Assembly: GCF_963576545.1 (NCBI RefSeq)
Contig: NC_083656.1
Span: 8,560,811 to 8,624,810, forward strand
Reading direction: 5' to 3'
Length of the DNA stretch: 64,000 bases
Source of the DNA: Limanda limanda
Lineage: Eukaryota; Chordata; Actinopteri; Pleuronectiformes; Pleuronectidae
How positions within the stretch are numbered: the stretch's first letter is position 1; each line of letters starts with the position of its first letter. This document shows positions 1-59,700 of the stretch, in pieces. The notes under the pieces were generated by a model that was not told the origin of the DNA, made no database searches, and saw only the letters and a list, made by a program, of their open reading frames with translations. A program made the translations under genes and the position numbers.

Positions 1-114
1 TTTTATTTTTGCAAAGGCTACAACACGATTGAACAGAATTGGCCTCAGGGTGAAAAGCAAACAAAACAAAACAAGAGTAAAACATCAATGTTGAGGATGC
101 CCCTGTGGTTTCAC

Positions 115-45331
<45,217 letters not shown>

Positions 45332-46690
45332 TATCGCCCGGTAGTCGCCTGCCAGCTCCAACCCACCCACTGTACCCACTATACCCCCCCAACACACGAA
45401 ACCAGCAGCTCAAGTGGGAATCAGGCCCCCTGGGGAGCTCCGGCCAGCGCCCCCTGATGCCCCCGAGGCTCAGCCATGTCTCAGCCAGCCACTGGGAGCG
45501 ACTGGGACCAGCAAGTTGAGTCGACAGTACTTGCACGAATTAACAGTCATAAAAAAATAAAAAAAACTTCCTCTGAAATGGAGAGACTCAGCGGGGCGCC
45601 TCAGCGATGATGCGCGGCCATGGCTGCGATGGTCTGATTCTGTGCGTAAAAATCAAAATATCAAAATTTTTAAAAAGCCGAGGAGAGAGTGGAAGGTCCG
45701 GTGGTGGAAGGAGAGGAGGTGGTGCACGGATGGAGGGATGGAGGGATGGAGGGATGGAGGCTTCACTCCTCCACCTTGTTTCCACAGCTTCTCTTCAGCT
45801 CCGCGCACTGTTGAATGCTCCGCTCGCTCCAGAGGCTTGAGCGTAAAATCGATCCTCTCTTCCCGGGAGACGTCGCGTTGAACCCGGGGAGGAAATGGAC
45901 GGTGAGTCGGGGTGGAGCCCTGGTTTCTACTCGGAGGGATCCTCGCTCCTGGAGCCGCCTGTCACATCCATTTGTCGGGAAGATGGCCCCGCAGATTTAC
46001 AGGTAGCGGGTGGGTGGGGGGGGCGGGGAGGAGCCATCGATGGCATACGTCGATGCTTATCTGGAGGTTTGGTTATTTATAGTGACCGCCTCATTAATTC
46101 TTGATGGTGCTAAGTTTGTGGTTCGAGCCCTGGTTGTACACTGAAACTGAAGTAGATTTTATAAACCAATGACTTCCACAATCTGATACCAAATTCTTAA
46201 TATATACTTATAAGAGAAGTGTTTATTATGGATATGATAAGGCCTAATTGTTCTTTTAAATTGCTCTAAATGATTTATAAGTGGTCAACTGATAAAATAC
46301 ATTTATAAATATTTGAAATTAGTCAGTAACATTTCTCCAAGTTTGAAGTGTTTATAAATTCAAATTGTCCATCAAAAGTATGAACTTAAGCATCAACACA
46401 TTTCACCTCTTTCATGTTTTAAGAACAGAGCTGCTCATCCAACACTCTAAATGCGGATTGATATGAATGAACATAATAATATAAAAGGCAGCTGTGAGAA
46501 TGTGAATCTATGAAAAGTGCAGAAATGAGACATCTGACCATCCCTCACCTATAGTGGTGTTTTACTCCACCTAGTGGACAAAAACTACATGGGTCGCAAA
46601 GATCCAACTTGTGGCATGAGTACAGAATGTGTCTGTGAGGATATTCAATCCAAATTTCTAAAGAAAAAACAAACACATGAATTCCATCCA
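45332..46690 (-). promoter_or_regulatory. kcnma1: kcnma1 5' leader and presumed promoter region
   Basis: The sequence upstream of the kcnma1 start is GC- and CpG-rich to about 46030, then turns AT-rich. It includes a GGATGGAG tandem repeat (45728-45760) and a G-rich tract at 46008-46030 able to form a G-quadruplex on the plus strand. No clear TATA box was identified. The position suggests a CpG-island promoter squeezed between dlg5 and kcnma1. The transcription start is not determined. Confidence 0.5.
45728..45760 (+). repeat. GGATGGAG tandem repeat
   Basis: Four copies of the 8-bp unit GGATGGAG in the kcnma1 upstream region. Confidence 0.9.
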
Positions 46691-46711
46691 CTGTAACTGG
46701 TGTTTTTTAAT
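46660..46711 (-). terminator. dlg5: likely dlg5 poly(A) signal
   Basis: On the minus strand ATTAAA at 46711-46706 is followed about 30 nt later by a GT- and T-rich stretch (ATGTGTTTGTTTTTTC, 46676-46661), the usual arrangement of a polyadenylation site. It would give a 3' UTR of about 0.95 kb. A later AATAAA at 46227-46222 is an alternative, but runs closer to kcnma1. Confidence 0.45.
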
Positions 46712-47643
46712 ATTTTGTACAAATATGAACCTTCATTGCGAGAAACGTGGGAAGATGAAATGTTGACACCGTGAGTCTAGTAAAAATCCAAGAGGTGCGT
46801 GTAAATGTGTCGCCATGCCAACCATGACCCAGACATAAAATATCCCTTCTTTAAAAACGCACTTGACAACAAAAATAAAAAAATAAAGGAAACAGTTTTG
46901 ACAGAAAACCAGAAGAACAGACGATCTGGACCAACTGGTTTCAACAGACATGCCTGTGCTATGCATCATCCTCGAGAGTCAAGTGTTAATTAATTCAAGA
47001 ATGAAGAGTGATTAACAAATGTTTTTAGCTTGGCACAGTTATAAGGTTTAGTACTGAAATGATGTCAACAGAGAGATAAAAAGTGGTGGCATCAGATAAT
47101 AAAATAGACAATGTGAAGGAAGCAAATTTGCCCCAGTTTTCTCCTCTATAAATAAGAACGTTACCTGGAAAATAACCTCCTTCCTATTGACTAGACAGCT
47201 ACATTTGTATAACAAAAAGTTCATAAGCAACATCTTTGATTTGATTAGATAAATTAAATGGCAGGAGAATACATATAAATATAGACAAGGGAACACAGTG
47301 CTCCGTTCCATCTTCATATCAAGAATAAAGTCTTCAGTTTGCATCTGCGCAGACTTCCTGTGGTCCGACATGTTCATGGGACAAAGTGGGATTAAAGGAG
47401 TGCTACTAGATATAAAGGGACAATAAAACATTCAAGTATTAAATACTAGTGTAAACAAATCTAGCTGTAGTACAGTACATCACTATTGTAGTGGGAATAT
47501 AACATGATCATCATCATCATTGGTGGATGTGGCGTTAACCGTGGCGTCTGTCCGATGTACCGATTCGCTGGGTATCCCATGATAATAAAAAAAAAAAGAA
47601 TCCTCTAATGTTTCTGAGGGACGTGAGGTGAGGGGCGACGGGT
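46712..47643 (-). other. dlg5: presumed dlg5 3' UTR
   Basis: AT-rich sequence directly after the dlg5 stop codon, without open frames of note. A short ATC repeat (47508-47521) is the only simple repeat seen. Confidence 0.5.
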
Positions 47644-47747
47644 CTACGGCCCCCCGTCTGGAATCCACAGCACTTTACTCTGTTCCTGCTCCACGAAGGT
47701 GATGATCTGAGTGCAAATGAAGGAGACGCTGCCTCCCTGGACAACGC
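47644..47747 (-). CDS. dlg5: dlg5 terminal coding exon
   Basis: 104 bp: VVQGGSVSFICTQIITFVEQ, EQSKVLWIPDGGP, stop TAG at 47646-47644. It matches the C-terminal end of mammalian DLG5 (VLWIP near the C-terminus). Acceptor GTGTTGCAG. Confidence 0.95.
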
Positions 47748-50700
47748 CTGCAACACAGAGGGGGGTGGGGGGGTGAAAGTTACTTACAGGTACGTAAAAA
47801 CAACTAGATTAGACTAGATATTCAAATCTCAACAATATAAAACAAAGAAAAGCATTAAATTCTCATTGAGCACCTTTATAGTTTATCTTCTCGTCTTATC
47901 AGTTTTATAAACCTCCTCAGATTCTCCTGAACAATCAGGACTGTGCAGCCAGTTTATTTGCAGACACACACACACACACACACACACTGCTGCAGGGACG
48001 TGATCAGCCTCACTTCACGACGTCTGCCTCCCAACACTCAGATTTATAACTTATTTATAAACACGGTTCCCATCGTCGTGGCCTGTGTGCAGGAGCTTGC
48101 CAGACACGTCTCCCTGTTAGAGAGGGATCTACTGTGGTGTTCATTTCCAAAGCCCTCCCTCATAAATGGCCTCCTTTTATAGAGTCATTCATCAGCTGGA
48201 CAGTCGGGAGTCTCAGACAGGTCGCTGCTCCAGATACAGAAACAAGGACTTAACTAAGATCTGCTTGAGACCAGAGAGACGCTGCGTACCAAAAACCTCA
48301 GATAACCTCAAGTGCTGTTAAAGACTGATTTTTTAAATATAAGTTCAATACAACACAAATAACACAGGGTATCAGTTTGATAACATATTCATACCATTAT
48401 TATCGTCCAATATTTGTCACGTTTAAATCATCTAGCAACAAGATCTCATCTCCTGCAGCCTGTCGCAGTTTAGGATGACAAATTCTGTGTGTAGGACTTA
48501 AAAAGGTCTCAACAGAAAGTCGAGCATGTTAAAGAGTTTTTTTGCGCGTCATGCTGGTCCCAACAGACAGTATTACTCACTGCTGAATGCGTAATACCTC
48601 CATTATGCAACAGCAGGAGTTGAAAGTATAACAACAATACAATCTAACTGCTGGTTTGTTTATCTCAATGCCAAAGCAACAAAAACATTAAATTAAATAA
48701 AAGAGTCTGCATGAGGACATTAAACTAGAGGTGACTTTAGAAAGGTTACTTAGTGTTACTTGAGCTGGGGTAACATTAATCAAAAAGATAAACCGGTGTT
48801 CAGTTCTGTAATAATACTTAAGTTATTCACTATACACACGTTAAGTATCTCTTTTGGTATATTTCGTACGAATCTGTGCACTGATCCGTCTCTCAACTCA
48901 AAATAATTGTGGCCATTATGTAATCACTGTATCAACACCAGCTTTTGTACATCAGAGATAATGCGAGTGACTTCCACCAACCTGTGAAGAAGCGACTGTA
49001 CTCCTGCTCTATTTTCTGAGCCGCCTCATACTGCTCCTTGGAATGTTTCTGAGAGAGTTTATCCCGCAGGTACAGAGGGTCCTTCTGCTCCCTGATGAGA
49101 CAACACGGACATCTGTCAACAGCCTCTTGACAACATCTCATTGCACAGTTTGCTTTCAGATTCACAACATGGAACAATAAGCCAACAAGGCAATAGGTGG
49201 TTTAAGATCTCTACACAAGTTTAAGATTTGATTCTTGGGATCATATTTTTGTTTACTGAAACAAAAGGTAAGTGAAATGAATGAAAACCATTGTCATGAT
49301 AGTAAATGGACAAAAACAACAAGAAATACTGTTTTAAAAAAGCAAAATGTTTGCACAAATCTAACAGGTATTACATCATTGACTGTATATACAGATGGAC
49401 GACACCTCTCCCCATCCTTCCACTAACTAGAAATGAAAAGTCAAAATATCTCAGATATGAACCCTGCCATCTTTGCCACTTGGAGCGAATGCGGATGGAG
49501 CCACAGATCCAAAGTCACACCCATAAATGCATTTGACCAATCGTTAGTCTGTCTCAGCTGTCAGTCATGATGTTTAACACTGTTCTACAGCATCAGGTAA
49601 CTAATTAAAGCCTAATTTGAAATGTTTTTGGACTTTTTAATTGGCTGCATGTGCCATCCAATATCCACTAAGATGGAGGAGGCGAGGTTTATGACCTGTA
49701 CTGCAGCCTGCAAACAGGCGATGATCAAGACACTTAAGCTTCACTTTAGAGAGAGCAGTCATGTCGTCCATCTCTATATACAGTCTATGGAGTTTAAAGT
49801 AGAAAAACTTTTCCCAGCACACAGGTTCACTCCATATCTTTACAAAGGCTTGAGAATAAGTTGTGAGTCCTCAGACTTCATCCACTGGGAGCCTTTGACC
49901 CAAAATCCAAGCACTCTCCCTTCTCTCCCTGGCACTCAGCATATTGGTCTGCTGATGCCTCCCAGAGGATAAAAAAATCCATGACAAAGATCAAGCTTCT
50001 GTCGCTGCAGCAGGCAGGCAGTGGGAGGTGTGTTCGTGGCGGCCACTGCTGATGGGGGCACCGAGTGTTTTAGCCACCCACGCCATGAAGCAGAGCCACA
50101 GGCCCTGCGAGCTCTCCCTGGACAGCTGGCACTCAGCTGATGACAGCGACGGCTTAGCAAGAATCAATCTCCATCATGTTTGCCTGCTGCACCACTTCAT
50201 AGATTTGTAGGCGTTGGGTTTGGACATGTGAGGCAGAGAAAGCCTGTTTCTGCCAGACCCGAGTGTGTCTTTGGGTTTGTGTGCATACAGTACAATGCTG
50301 AAGTTTGTGCAGATTTAATCTTCCCCTGCGTCTACAAAGGAACCAGTAGAGGGATCTTTGACATTTCACCATCATCCTATCAGAACCCAGCCGGTGGTGA
50401 GGCAGGGGAGGCTGTGGTTCCTGAACTAATGACACTGATCAAATCAGGTTGATTAATTAGCTTTAGCCGTGTCTGCAGGATGAACGTGATTATAAAGTCA
50501 GCAAAAAATCTGTACATGTCAATTTCCTGAGTAGCCCCTTCAACAAACAGATAATTAAGAGTAATTATTAATAATTATATTTCCTGGAAAGAGGTCATGC
50601 ATTAACGTGGATGAGGGTGTTGTTTTGCAGCCGAGTCATTCTAATGTCCATCTTTTCGACCAAAAATTTGCCTGACTAGTAAAAGCATGTAAAGACACCA

Positions 50701-53700
50701 TGTATGCTTAAAGATGTTGTACAGTTGCATGTAACAGATTTTGGATTAAATAAGAAAATTATGTCCAATTCCCTGACTACAAAATAAAAACAGGTGATAA
50801 AGTAGATGCTACAGACATGATGAGGACTTGTGTTTCATATATTGACATCACCAAGTCTGTAAAATCAAATTTTCTGATCATTACATTCTCATAAAAGTGC
50901 TTCCAGAGCCAAAAGTCTTGGAGTGATTTTCTCAGTGTGACCTTGTAGTGAAATTGGATAAACAGCAGCGGTACCAAAACACACAGAAGTTAGGAAATGT
51001 CATCAGGCTAGAAATCAAAAATAAATAAGTGAAACAAATTTTTTTTTTTCTTTGAAATATTACTCACTTTATCTGCTTGGAATTTTTGTAGCGAGTGAAT
51101 ATGACGATTGGGTAGATGTGAACGCTGTGAAGACGTTCGATGGCGTGAGGGGCAATGTCAAGTAAACAGTGACAGTCCTATGAGAGAAAATAGCAAAAGG
51201 CTGCATGAGAAATGGAGGATGGTTCAAAGCAGAATGTTGCAAAAAACATTTAGTTTTCTTTCCATGTTTTGCAATGGGTTTGAATACACATCTAAAATAT
51301 AAGTTCATGTTAAACCCCATAACCAAAAACCTATTTTACCTATTTTAACAGACAAACATGATATCTTACTGACGCACACATGTGATGTTTAATACAGGGA
51401 CTTCTACAACGAGATAGACTCAGCTCCTAGTTTCAATCTAAGCTGACAAAGATGCCTTTATGAGATGACTTTACCTTCTCTGTGATTTCCTTTATTGAGG
51501 CAACAGTTGTCACATCAAAATGGCCGCTCCTCCGTTTGTAGTCGATGAACACGCAGTCCTTCACCCCTCGTTCTATTGCCTGCTGAGAGGCCTTCATAAT
51601 CTCTGCAAGCAAAATTAATTCCCTTTTTAATTACCTCTCAGTAAAACTTCTCTTTACAGTATGACATCAATGATACAATCCTGTCAACTTGAATATCCAG
51701 ACTTTTATCTAAAATGAGCTCACCAGGCAGACAGCGACAGAACGTTGTAGGAGCCTCCTTCACCAGCATGTCCTTACAGGCTTCCACTAACGGACCCATG
51801 ACCAGCACTGGTCTGGGGAACGAGCACTCGACCTTCTGAACCCGCTGGTACATCAGGTTCCCTCCATCTGAGCAGAAAACACAGGCATACAATTGATTCA
51901 AACATTCAGCAGGATGACAGAAATATAAAGGTTGTTTAATAACCCCAGCTATGAATGGGAGTATTCCTTCTGGTATTCCTTCCTTCTTTTGACTGAAATT
52001 ATGGAACCCCTACACGAAGGTTAATATCTAAACAATCTTTTGGACTCTTCCAAAACATTCTAATTTCTTACCCTCTGGGAAGGGGAAAGAATCTGTGCTT
52101 ATGGCGTCCAAAGCCATCAGATCCTTTCCGTCCTTGGATCCGCTGCGTTTGTGCTTCAGCTTCCGACGGAAGAAGGACCTCCGTGCAGCAGCAGACAGGG
52201 TCTTGTTGTTCTCGTCCTTCATGTCGGCCATGCTGTGTCGCCTGCAGAACTCCTGGTCCATCCTGCGTGATCACATGAAAACAATTAGAATCATACTCCT
52301 TTCTTAAAACACATTAAATTTAGGAAGATGATAATAATGGACTAGAGGAAATGCAGTAATCATATTTCCTCCAAAGTGAAAACACACACAATATGCTGGA
52401 CTTACATGTATTTACTTGGAATCTGGCCTTTCTCCAGCTTCTGTGCTTTCTCATCAAGTTGCCAGGCCATCCAGTAGCCAAAATTGCCATTTGGCAGCGT
52501 ATCTTCCACAAACAGGATGTCGTCCTTCTTAAAGCTTAGTTCCTGCTCCACCTCGGCCACCCTCTCATAAAGTGCTCTGACAAGAGATGAACAATAAAGC
52601 AGTTGTGATTTAGGGATCATAACAGAGGAATGAGAGAATATTCTTAAAAGTATTGACCAACATCCACAGTTTGGATGGTTTGATATGGTAAATATTTCGG
52701 GTACCTAATGAAAAATCCATCTCCGGGGGATTCTTTGATCGCAGCGAGGTTGTCCACACAATTCTGAACCTTGAACGTGATTGTTTCAGCTGGTTTCAAC
52801 ATTTCCAAGTAAGCTTCTTCTTTAGTTTTATTCTTCATGCTGATGCCATTGTACTGTTTGAAAACATCAATTACAGTTTTAAAAAAGGGACACTTCAGCC
52901 TGGCAGCCAACACAGAATGATTCATAATTTTCAGTAAAAGCAAGTGAAACAATGCATAAAAAAAGTCATTTTGAAGGACTTCAGTTGTACTTTCCAGTTT
53001 ATGATGCAACTAAATCTCCTGAATGTGAACCTGCACATAAAAGGGGCTATCTTTCCTCAATTATGTCCAATAATGTGTTCACATTAGGTGCCCAAGTAAT
53101 TTGTATTACACACATCATATTCTAGTGGATAAAAGGGATTAAACACTGCAAGTACCTCCAGTAGCAAGTCTCCAGGCAGCAGGCCATCAGGAGTCTTAGC
53201 TGGGCTGTCGTCATCCAGACTCTCTACAAAGACGCCATAAATGTTTCCTCCACAGACCTGAACGCCCAGCTCCACCTGGATCCTCTTCAGCCGCACCAGT
53301 CGAGGCTCCGCAGCCCTGCGAGAACCGGAACCAGGAATACTAAAGAAAAACCCCACAGTCACTTGTTTGTTTTAATGAAACTAAATGGTCACCAGCCATC
53401 ATTGCCCACAAAAATAATAGCCACAAGACAGATAATAACCAAGGACATTGAAAATAAGAGTAAAAGTTTACAATCGTACCGGAAGGAGTTGTGTGGACTG
53501 GTGGCAGGAGTCGTCTGTTTGGACGGCGGCGTCATGGTGCCCTCGTCCTGCTCACTCAGGGTGTCGACAGCGGAGGGATTGTCCGGGGTTGTGGCTCCGC
53601 TGCCTTGAGGTGTCGGTTGGTTGCTGATGGACTCCATTCGAGAACTGAAGAGAACAGATGCAGATTAAAAAAATATTTATATTCAAATCACTCACCGGAG

Positions 53701-56700
53701 TACTTAAAATAAAAGTTGAATGACAAAACATATACTCTTACTTCTATAGTTCATTTTTCGGATTTGTATTCTGTTTAATCCTTGCATTCGTCAAGTGATC
53801 TCAGTTCTACAACCCATACATTTTTATCCATTGTTGGTTTGTCACTGTGGTTCCATTAGAAAACACCACTTTACAAGTACACAACCACACGTGCACAGAA
53901 TTCCTGTGGTAACTGGATGTATCAGAACGAACATTATATTGAAAACAACTGCTTCCCCTGATTTATTTTTCAGACTGGTTTATTAATTCATCAAAAAGTT
54001 ATAATCCCAATCTGTGTATATCACAGTTGTGGTCTTATTTCCTCCTCCTCATCATTATCATCATCTTACCCTGAGCGAGAGTGGTTGCCCAGCTGAAACA
54101 TGTGAGGATTGTACTGAGCCAGAATGGTCACAGTGTCACACTGCTGCCCGATTACCAGCCGCGCCTGCTGCTCGTTGGCATTGCGAAGGTTGATTCCATT
54201 AAACTGGAAAAAAGCAGTGATTCATTAGAAAACAGAAAGAAATGATAAACCACATCCTGAAGATACTTAAGGTTGAATGTTGCGGCCAACTGTACCTCAA
54301 GGAGCTGGTCTCCGTACGCTAAGCGAGCTTGGTGTGCGATGCTGCCTCCTGTCACTTTGGACACAAATACTCCGCCGTTGTCACCGCTCACGATGGAGAT
54401 CCCCAGAGGTTCAGCTCCTTTCTGTACCGTTACATTGCGCGGCTCCTCCAAGTACGGCCTTCAGGGGAGAGAAGGAAAATATTTTGTATGACTGTGATGC
54501 ACTGAAGTGCGAGAGAAAAGGTGAAGACTCTTAGCAGGATGCAACATGCAGTTTTACAGGGTTATAAGCTTCGATTAAAACAAGATTCCGATTTAATGTT
54601 TAACATTATTCTCGACAGTGATTTGAGTCCAACTATTACTTTAAATGAAAGACGCACTAGACTTTGAAGAGTTTAAATGAGAAAAGAATCCGTGTCGCAT
54701 GCCGAGTGCTTCTCGGATTCCAACCCAAGGTCATGCAATCATACAAAATTCATCAGCAGTCTGAATAAATAACAAGCAGACAAAAGACGATTACTCAAAT
54801 GGATACACATCCATTATTTTTCATTAAACTATTCAACAGTCACATAAATCCACTGCTGCTTAGCAGAGCCAGTCTGTAAAAGTATAAATGAATTTTGTAC
54901 AAAAAGAAAAAAGTGCTCTTAAAGTCTTAGTGCATTAACTGTGTTATATACAAGCAGCACAAGACAAACCTCAAGCATCTTAAAGAGAAGAACTTGTGCT
55001 TTACTGCCAGTGGAAGTCTGACAGAGGAAGTGTTAAAAGAGACAAATCTGAGAAGGAGATGAAGAGAGGAAAGAGCTCACGTGATCACACAAACCAGAAG
55101 AGAAAGATTTCAGGTTATGATGAAGAGCGACACAGAGGAAAGAGATGAGGGTAAGATGAAAGATGGTGAGTCAGCGTTTGAACAGTGTGAGATGGAATCT
55201 CACGGCTTTGTTTACTGCTTTACAAGCATTTAATCACAATGAACCTGACAGAAGCACAGACAAATGGTGGAAAACACGTCGTGTTCTGCTGAAAGATGGC
55301 AGTGCAACGACCAGGACAAGGGGCTGGCCTACCCATCCTTCCTCCTGTCCCCGACAGAAGCAGGGCTGACTGATATCCTGGGCTGGGTGGAGATGGAGCT
55401 ATGTGATTGGCTACTGGAGAAAGACGATGTATCCAGGTGGACAGGGGACATTGGAGGTGTCGGGCTGCTGCACTCTGAATGTGTGAGAGAACCTGGAGAG
55501 GCAAAAGAGAAAACTTTGAATTCAAACTCACACATTTAACGTTAAGTATCGGACGATGGAGCTGCTGTATTCCATGTACCTCTGTCAGATCCAGTGGAGC
55601 GAGGATAACGAGTGGGTGGGATCTTAAGTCGCTCTGCTCGGAACTGTAAAGTACTCAGAGAGCCTAAAGAAAACAAAAAGAGAAAGAAATCATTAAAAAA
55701 GGTCAGTTCACCTAAATTACACCAAAACATACATTCTCGTACTTTCCAAGTTGTTTAGCCGTGCAGATACAGGACTTCCCCCCCCAGAAAGTTGCTTTGC
55801 AAGAGTGATAAGCTGTTCCTTTCCTGATGCTACTCTGAATAATTACCACGACGCAAATGTTAGTCACTGTGATCACCTGAGCGGAGTCAGAGAGATCGTG
55901 TTGCATCTTGTCTCTCGGTCAGTTTAGTTGTTGGATGGCGGCACCAACACTCATTAAATGCATGCCCTGTGCTATACGATATGCTGCCGGGCTGCTTCCC
56001 CCTTTTGTCCACTAATGGTTGACGTTTTATTTTACAAAAACATAAACACCAGTCGAAATTTAGCAGTTAGTGAGGACGCTCCGCACTCATTTTCATCTCA
56101 AAATCAGCAAATAAATAAAAAAACGATAAATGTATGTCTCAGTATGAAAGATATCATTTCTTTCCCAGTTGTGTCTCTTGAAAGATCTTGGTCACTACAT
56201 TTTTCCATTTTATCATAAGCCTACTTGTAGCGTTGACTTTTATATTGAATACAAAAACAATGTCTCGGTTAATTGGTAATGGAAAACTTGAATAATCCCT
56301 AATAAAACTGTTCAATCAAGTCACCAGGATTTAGTTTCCGATATTTCAAACATAGAAAAATCAAACCAAAGCTACTTTGTAATTTAGATTAATACAACAG
56401 CTCATTTACAAGACGTGTTATTAATCATTATTTGTCTGAATCTAGGACTCAATACATACCGAGTCTGGCACTGGAGGGCAGGGAGTTGGTGCTGTGCGGT
56501 GGCTGGCTACACTTCATGTCGGTCGATTCTCCGGGACGCTTGTGGCTGAGGTCCAGGCTGAGGCGACCTTGATGCTGGGGGCTAAAAGTGGATGAAAACG
56601 CCTCAATAAGTCTCTGAGTGGTCAATTATTTAACTCAGAGAAAGATGTTATTAGCTACATGCCATCTGTTCATGAGATCTAGGGCAGGGTAAACACAGTT

Positions 56701-59700
56701 CAAATCCCAAATTAACAACAATTTGATAAGCCACAATGGAAAGATTAGTAGTCTGGCTCATGTGAACACCTTGTGTGTGAATTTGAGTGAACTCCTGAGG
56801 CGGGGGCTGGAGGACAGTTGTTGCTCTGGATCTCCTGGCTCCAGGCAGTGTAGACCGGGTTCCTCATCACAGCCGTCACAGCAGGACATGGGGCTAAACC
56901 TCGCTGTGCTGCATCTGGGAAAAGTAAAGTGTTTAACAATGACGTGCAGATTAATTATGAAGATCACAAACATCTTTGTTTACTAGGGACTTGTTCAGAT
57001 GTCTTACGTGCTGCAATGCTGCTGTAGCTCGGCGGGGCAAAGGGCATGCTGTACCGATTCGTTCTCATAGGAGAGAAGCGTAACAAGTCCACCGGCTCTG
57101 GGGAGTGCTCATCATTAGAGAAACTCTGTACCTGCAAAAGACAATCAGCCAATAAGTCGAGGGATGGAACTGAAAATAGGTCCTCATTAATCAATGGGAA
57201 ACTTCCATAACGAATACCAGTGGGTTTCAGTCTCTCAGTTACCTGCATGGGAGCAGGGATGTGTAATGGAGTCACATTCCTCCTCAGTGCCGGTGCTGAT
57301 TTGGGCCTGTATCTCCTCCTTTCCACTGCTCTGTGTCGAGTTTTCTCTTCCTCTGCAGGTTTCTTGACGGCGGTCTTAGTCTCTCCTGGGGGAGCATCGT
57401 AATAGAACTGGTTTCCTGTCTCCCCCTTATCCTGTGTGCTTGTAGCTTGAGCCGGGGAAGCAGGGGGAGTCCCGGTGGTGATGGTAGAGTCCGACGCAGA
57501 GCTGTTCTGCTGCCGATGTTTGAACCTGAACGAGTCGCTTCTGGCGGGCGGTGTGGGAGGAGTCTGTGCGGACTCGGATATTGAGCTCTGTGGTGAGAGG
57601 TTGGGCAACTGGGTAACCGACATGTAGTCCAGTTTTGTGGGCGCCTCGGGTCTCCTGAAAGCATTCACGTCAAAGATGGACTTCCTCTGTTTGGGTTTTT
57701 TGTAGATTGACAGCTGGGCGTACTCGGGAATCAAAGCTCCCACCAACACTTTAGGCCAAGTGCCTCCACTTGGCTTGGCTGCGGAGTTCTTCACTCGGTC
57801 CACAGGTGTCTGCGGCGAGCTGCAGTCGGAGAGCACAGGGGTGAAGGTGAAGGGATGATGGTGGATCTCCTGCCTCCGGTAAACAAAGTCTGGGTGGGGA
57901 TCTGAGGGAGTGTGTGAGGTGGAGAGGGAGCGGGAGTGCACGGAGCTGTGGGAATAGGGCTTGTGGTGGGAATGAGTGCTACTGCCGCTGCTGTCCAGAG
58001 AGTCCCCTGCGTCCTTCTCCCCTCTGCCGCCCGAGTCACAGCTGCAAATGTCTGTCTGTGTGGAGCAGTTGTGCTTGGAGCAGTTGTGTTTGGAGTGTCT
58101 GCAGTTCCTGCTGTGGACCTCGCAGGACTGCAGCCGGGAGACCTTTTCTGAGTCCTTTGAACTTTCATATAAACTCTGACCAGAACAGCTCTGTGGGAGG
58201 AACTGAAGAGGAAGGGGGGCAAATTAATGCATTTTAACTGCACTCGTTACACTACTACTCTCAAATCATGTTTGCAAAGAGAACCTTAGTGACTCACAGC
58301 AGGATGCAAGGCTGAAGTTTCAAATTTACCAGACAAAAGTTTCAGTTAATCCTTTTATCAAAGGTTTTCAACAGACTATTTATGTTTTTAGACCTAATGT
58401 GTTTATTTTATGAAACAGAATTGTTTAAGCATTCAATATTGTCCATTAAAAAAAAGGACTCAATCTCCTTGTTGGCTCGTTCCAAGAGAGAAATATAACT
58501 TGCTTATACATTTTTAACAGAGAGAACTTTTCAAATTTTCTCCATGCATGTACTTTCATGGGGCTTTACCACAGTACCTTGAATGGAATCAGTGGCTGTG
58601 GGTGTGTGTGTCATATATCTGAGAGGTTCACCTTCATGAGGGAGATGTTGAGAGAATCGCGGCAGTTTCTCAGCAGAGACTCACATTCGGAGAGCGACTT
58701 GTTATCGAGAGCAATTCCATCGATCTGTGGACCAAATGTAATAAGATGCCAAAAAATTACAACACAAACCATATGAAAAACAATCCACCCTCACAAGGCC
58801 TGTGAATAAGAATCCTAAAATTCACAAATTTATTATGGACAGTCAGTTAGAACATTGTGATCCAAAACACATTTGCAATTGAAGGCGGCAATAGCTGTCT
58901 CCCATTTCCATAATGCATACTAATGTATTAAGTTTCAAGGACAGCAAAAGATCCAAGATAAAGTTGCTTGATGTTTAAGTGTAGTCTCCATGGTAACAAC
59001 CGTCCTGCTGAGGTGGGGGAGCAGAGGCGCACACTCATATAAACCATTGAAACGTATTGTGGATGTAATGTGGTGAAATAGCTTTAAAAACATCTCAGAA
59101 ACTATTATCATGAAAATTATCAAATCATCTCAATCAGAGTTTGACAGCTAATCCTTGACAAATGCCTTGTGTCATTTACTATTAGCATAAATAAGGATAT
59201 AATACATAGTTTACCCAAATTCTAACTCAACCAATATTCTGTGAAGATAAGTACATATTGTTGGTGTGTAATGTAGATTTGGCAAACAGTTCTAAAGGGT
59301 GTATTGAGTTAAAAAGATCAGTAGAGGGCACCAGAGCCCAGAGTCAACACCCTCAAGTTGTCTCATGGTTTCAAATGATAATAAATCATTTCTATATAAC
59401 AAACAAGCTTTTTCATCAGCATACTCACAGCTAAAATTCTGTCACCAATAGTGAGAGCACAGTCTCTTGCTGCTGGACTTCCTGGAGCCAAAGTGGCAAC
59501 AAACACTCCACTCTCCAGACCAATGCCGCTGTCTGAGAAGGAAGACGGAGACAGTGAGGAGGCATATTTATGATAATCATCAAAAATAACAAGCAAATAC
59601 AGAGATAAATTACTGTCAATTTAAGCTTGAAGATGACCTTTGTGTCCAGTAAGGTTTATCTGGATCGGAGTCACAATCCGTCCTCCGAGCGACTTCCTTC

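Noticed and set aside
57284..57664. 126-codon minus-strand frame inside the large dlg5 exon
   Set aside because: Overlaps the genuine dlg5 frame in another reading frame. The product is Pro/Arg-rich, as expected from a shifted frame.
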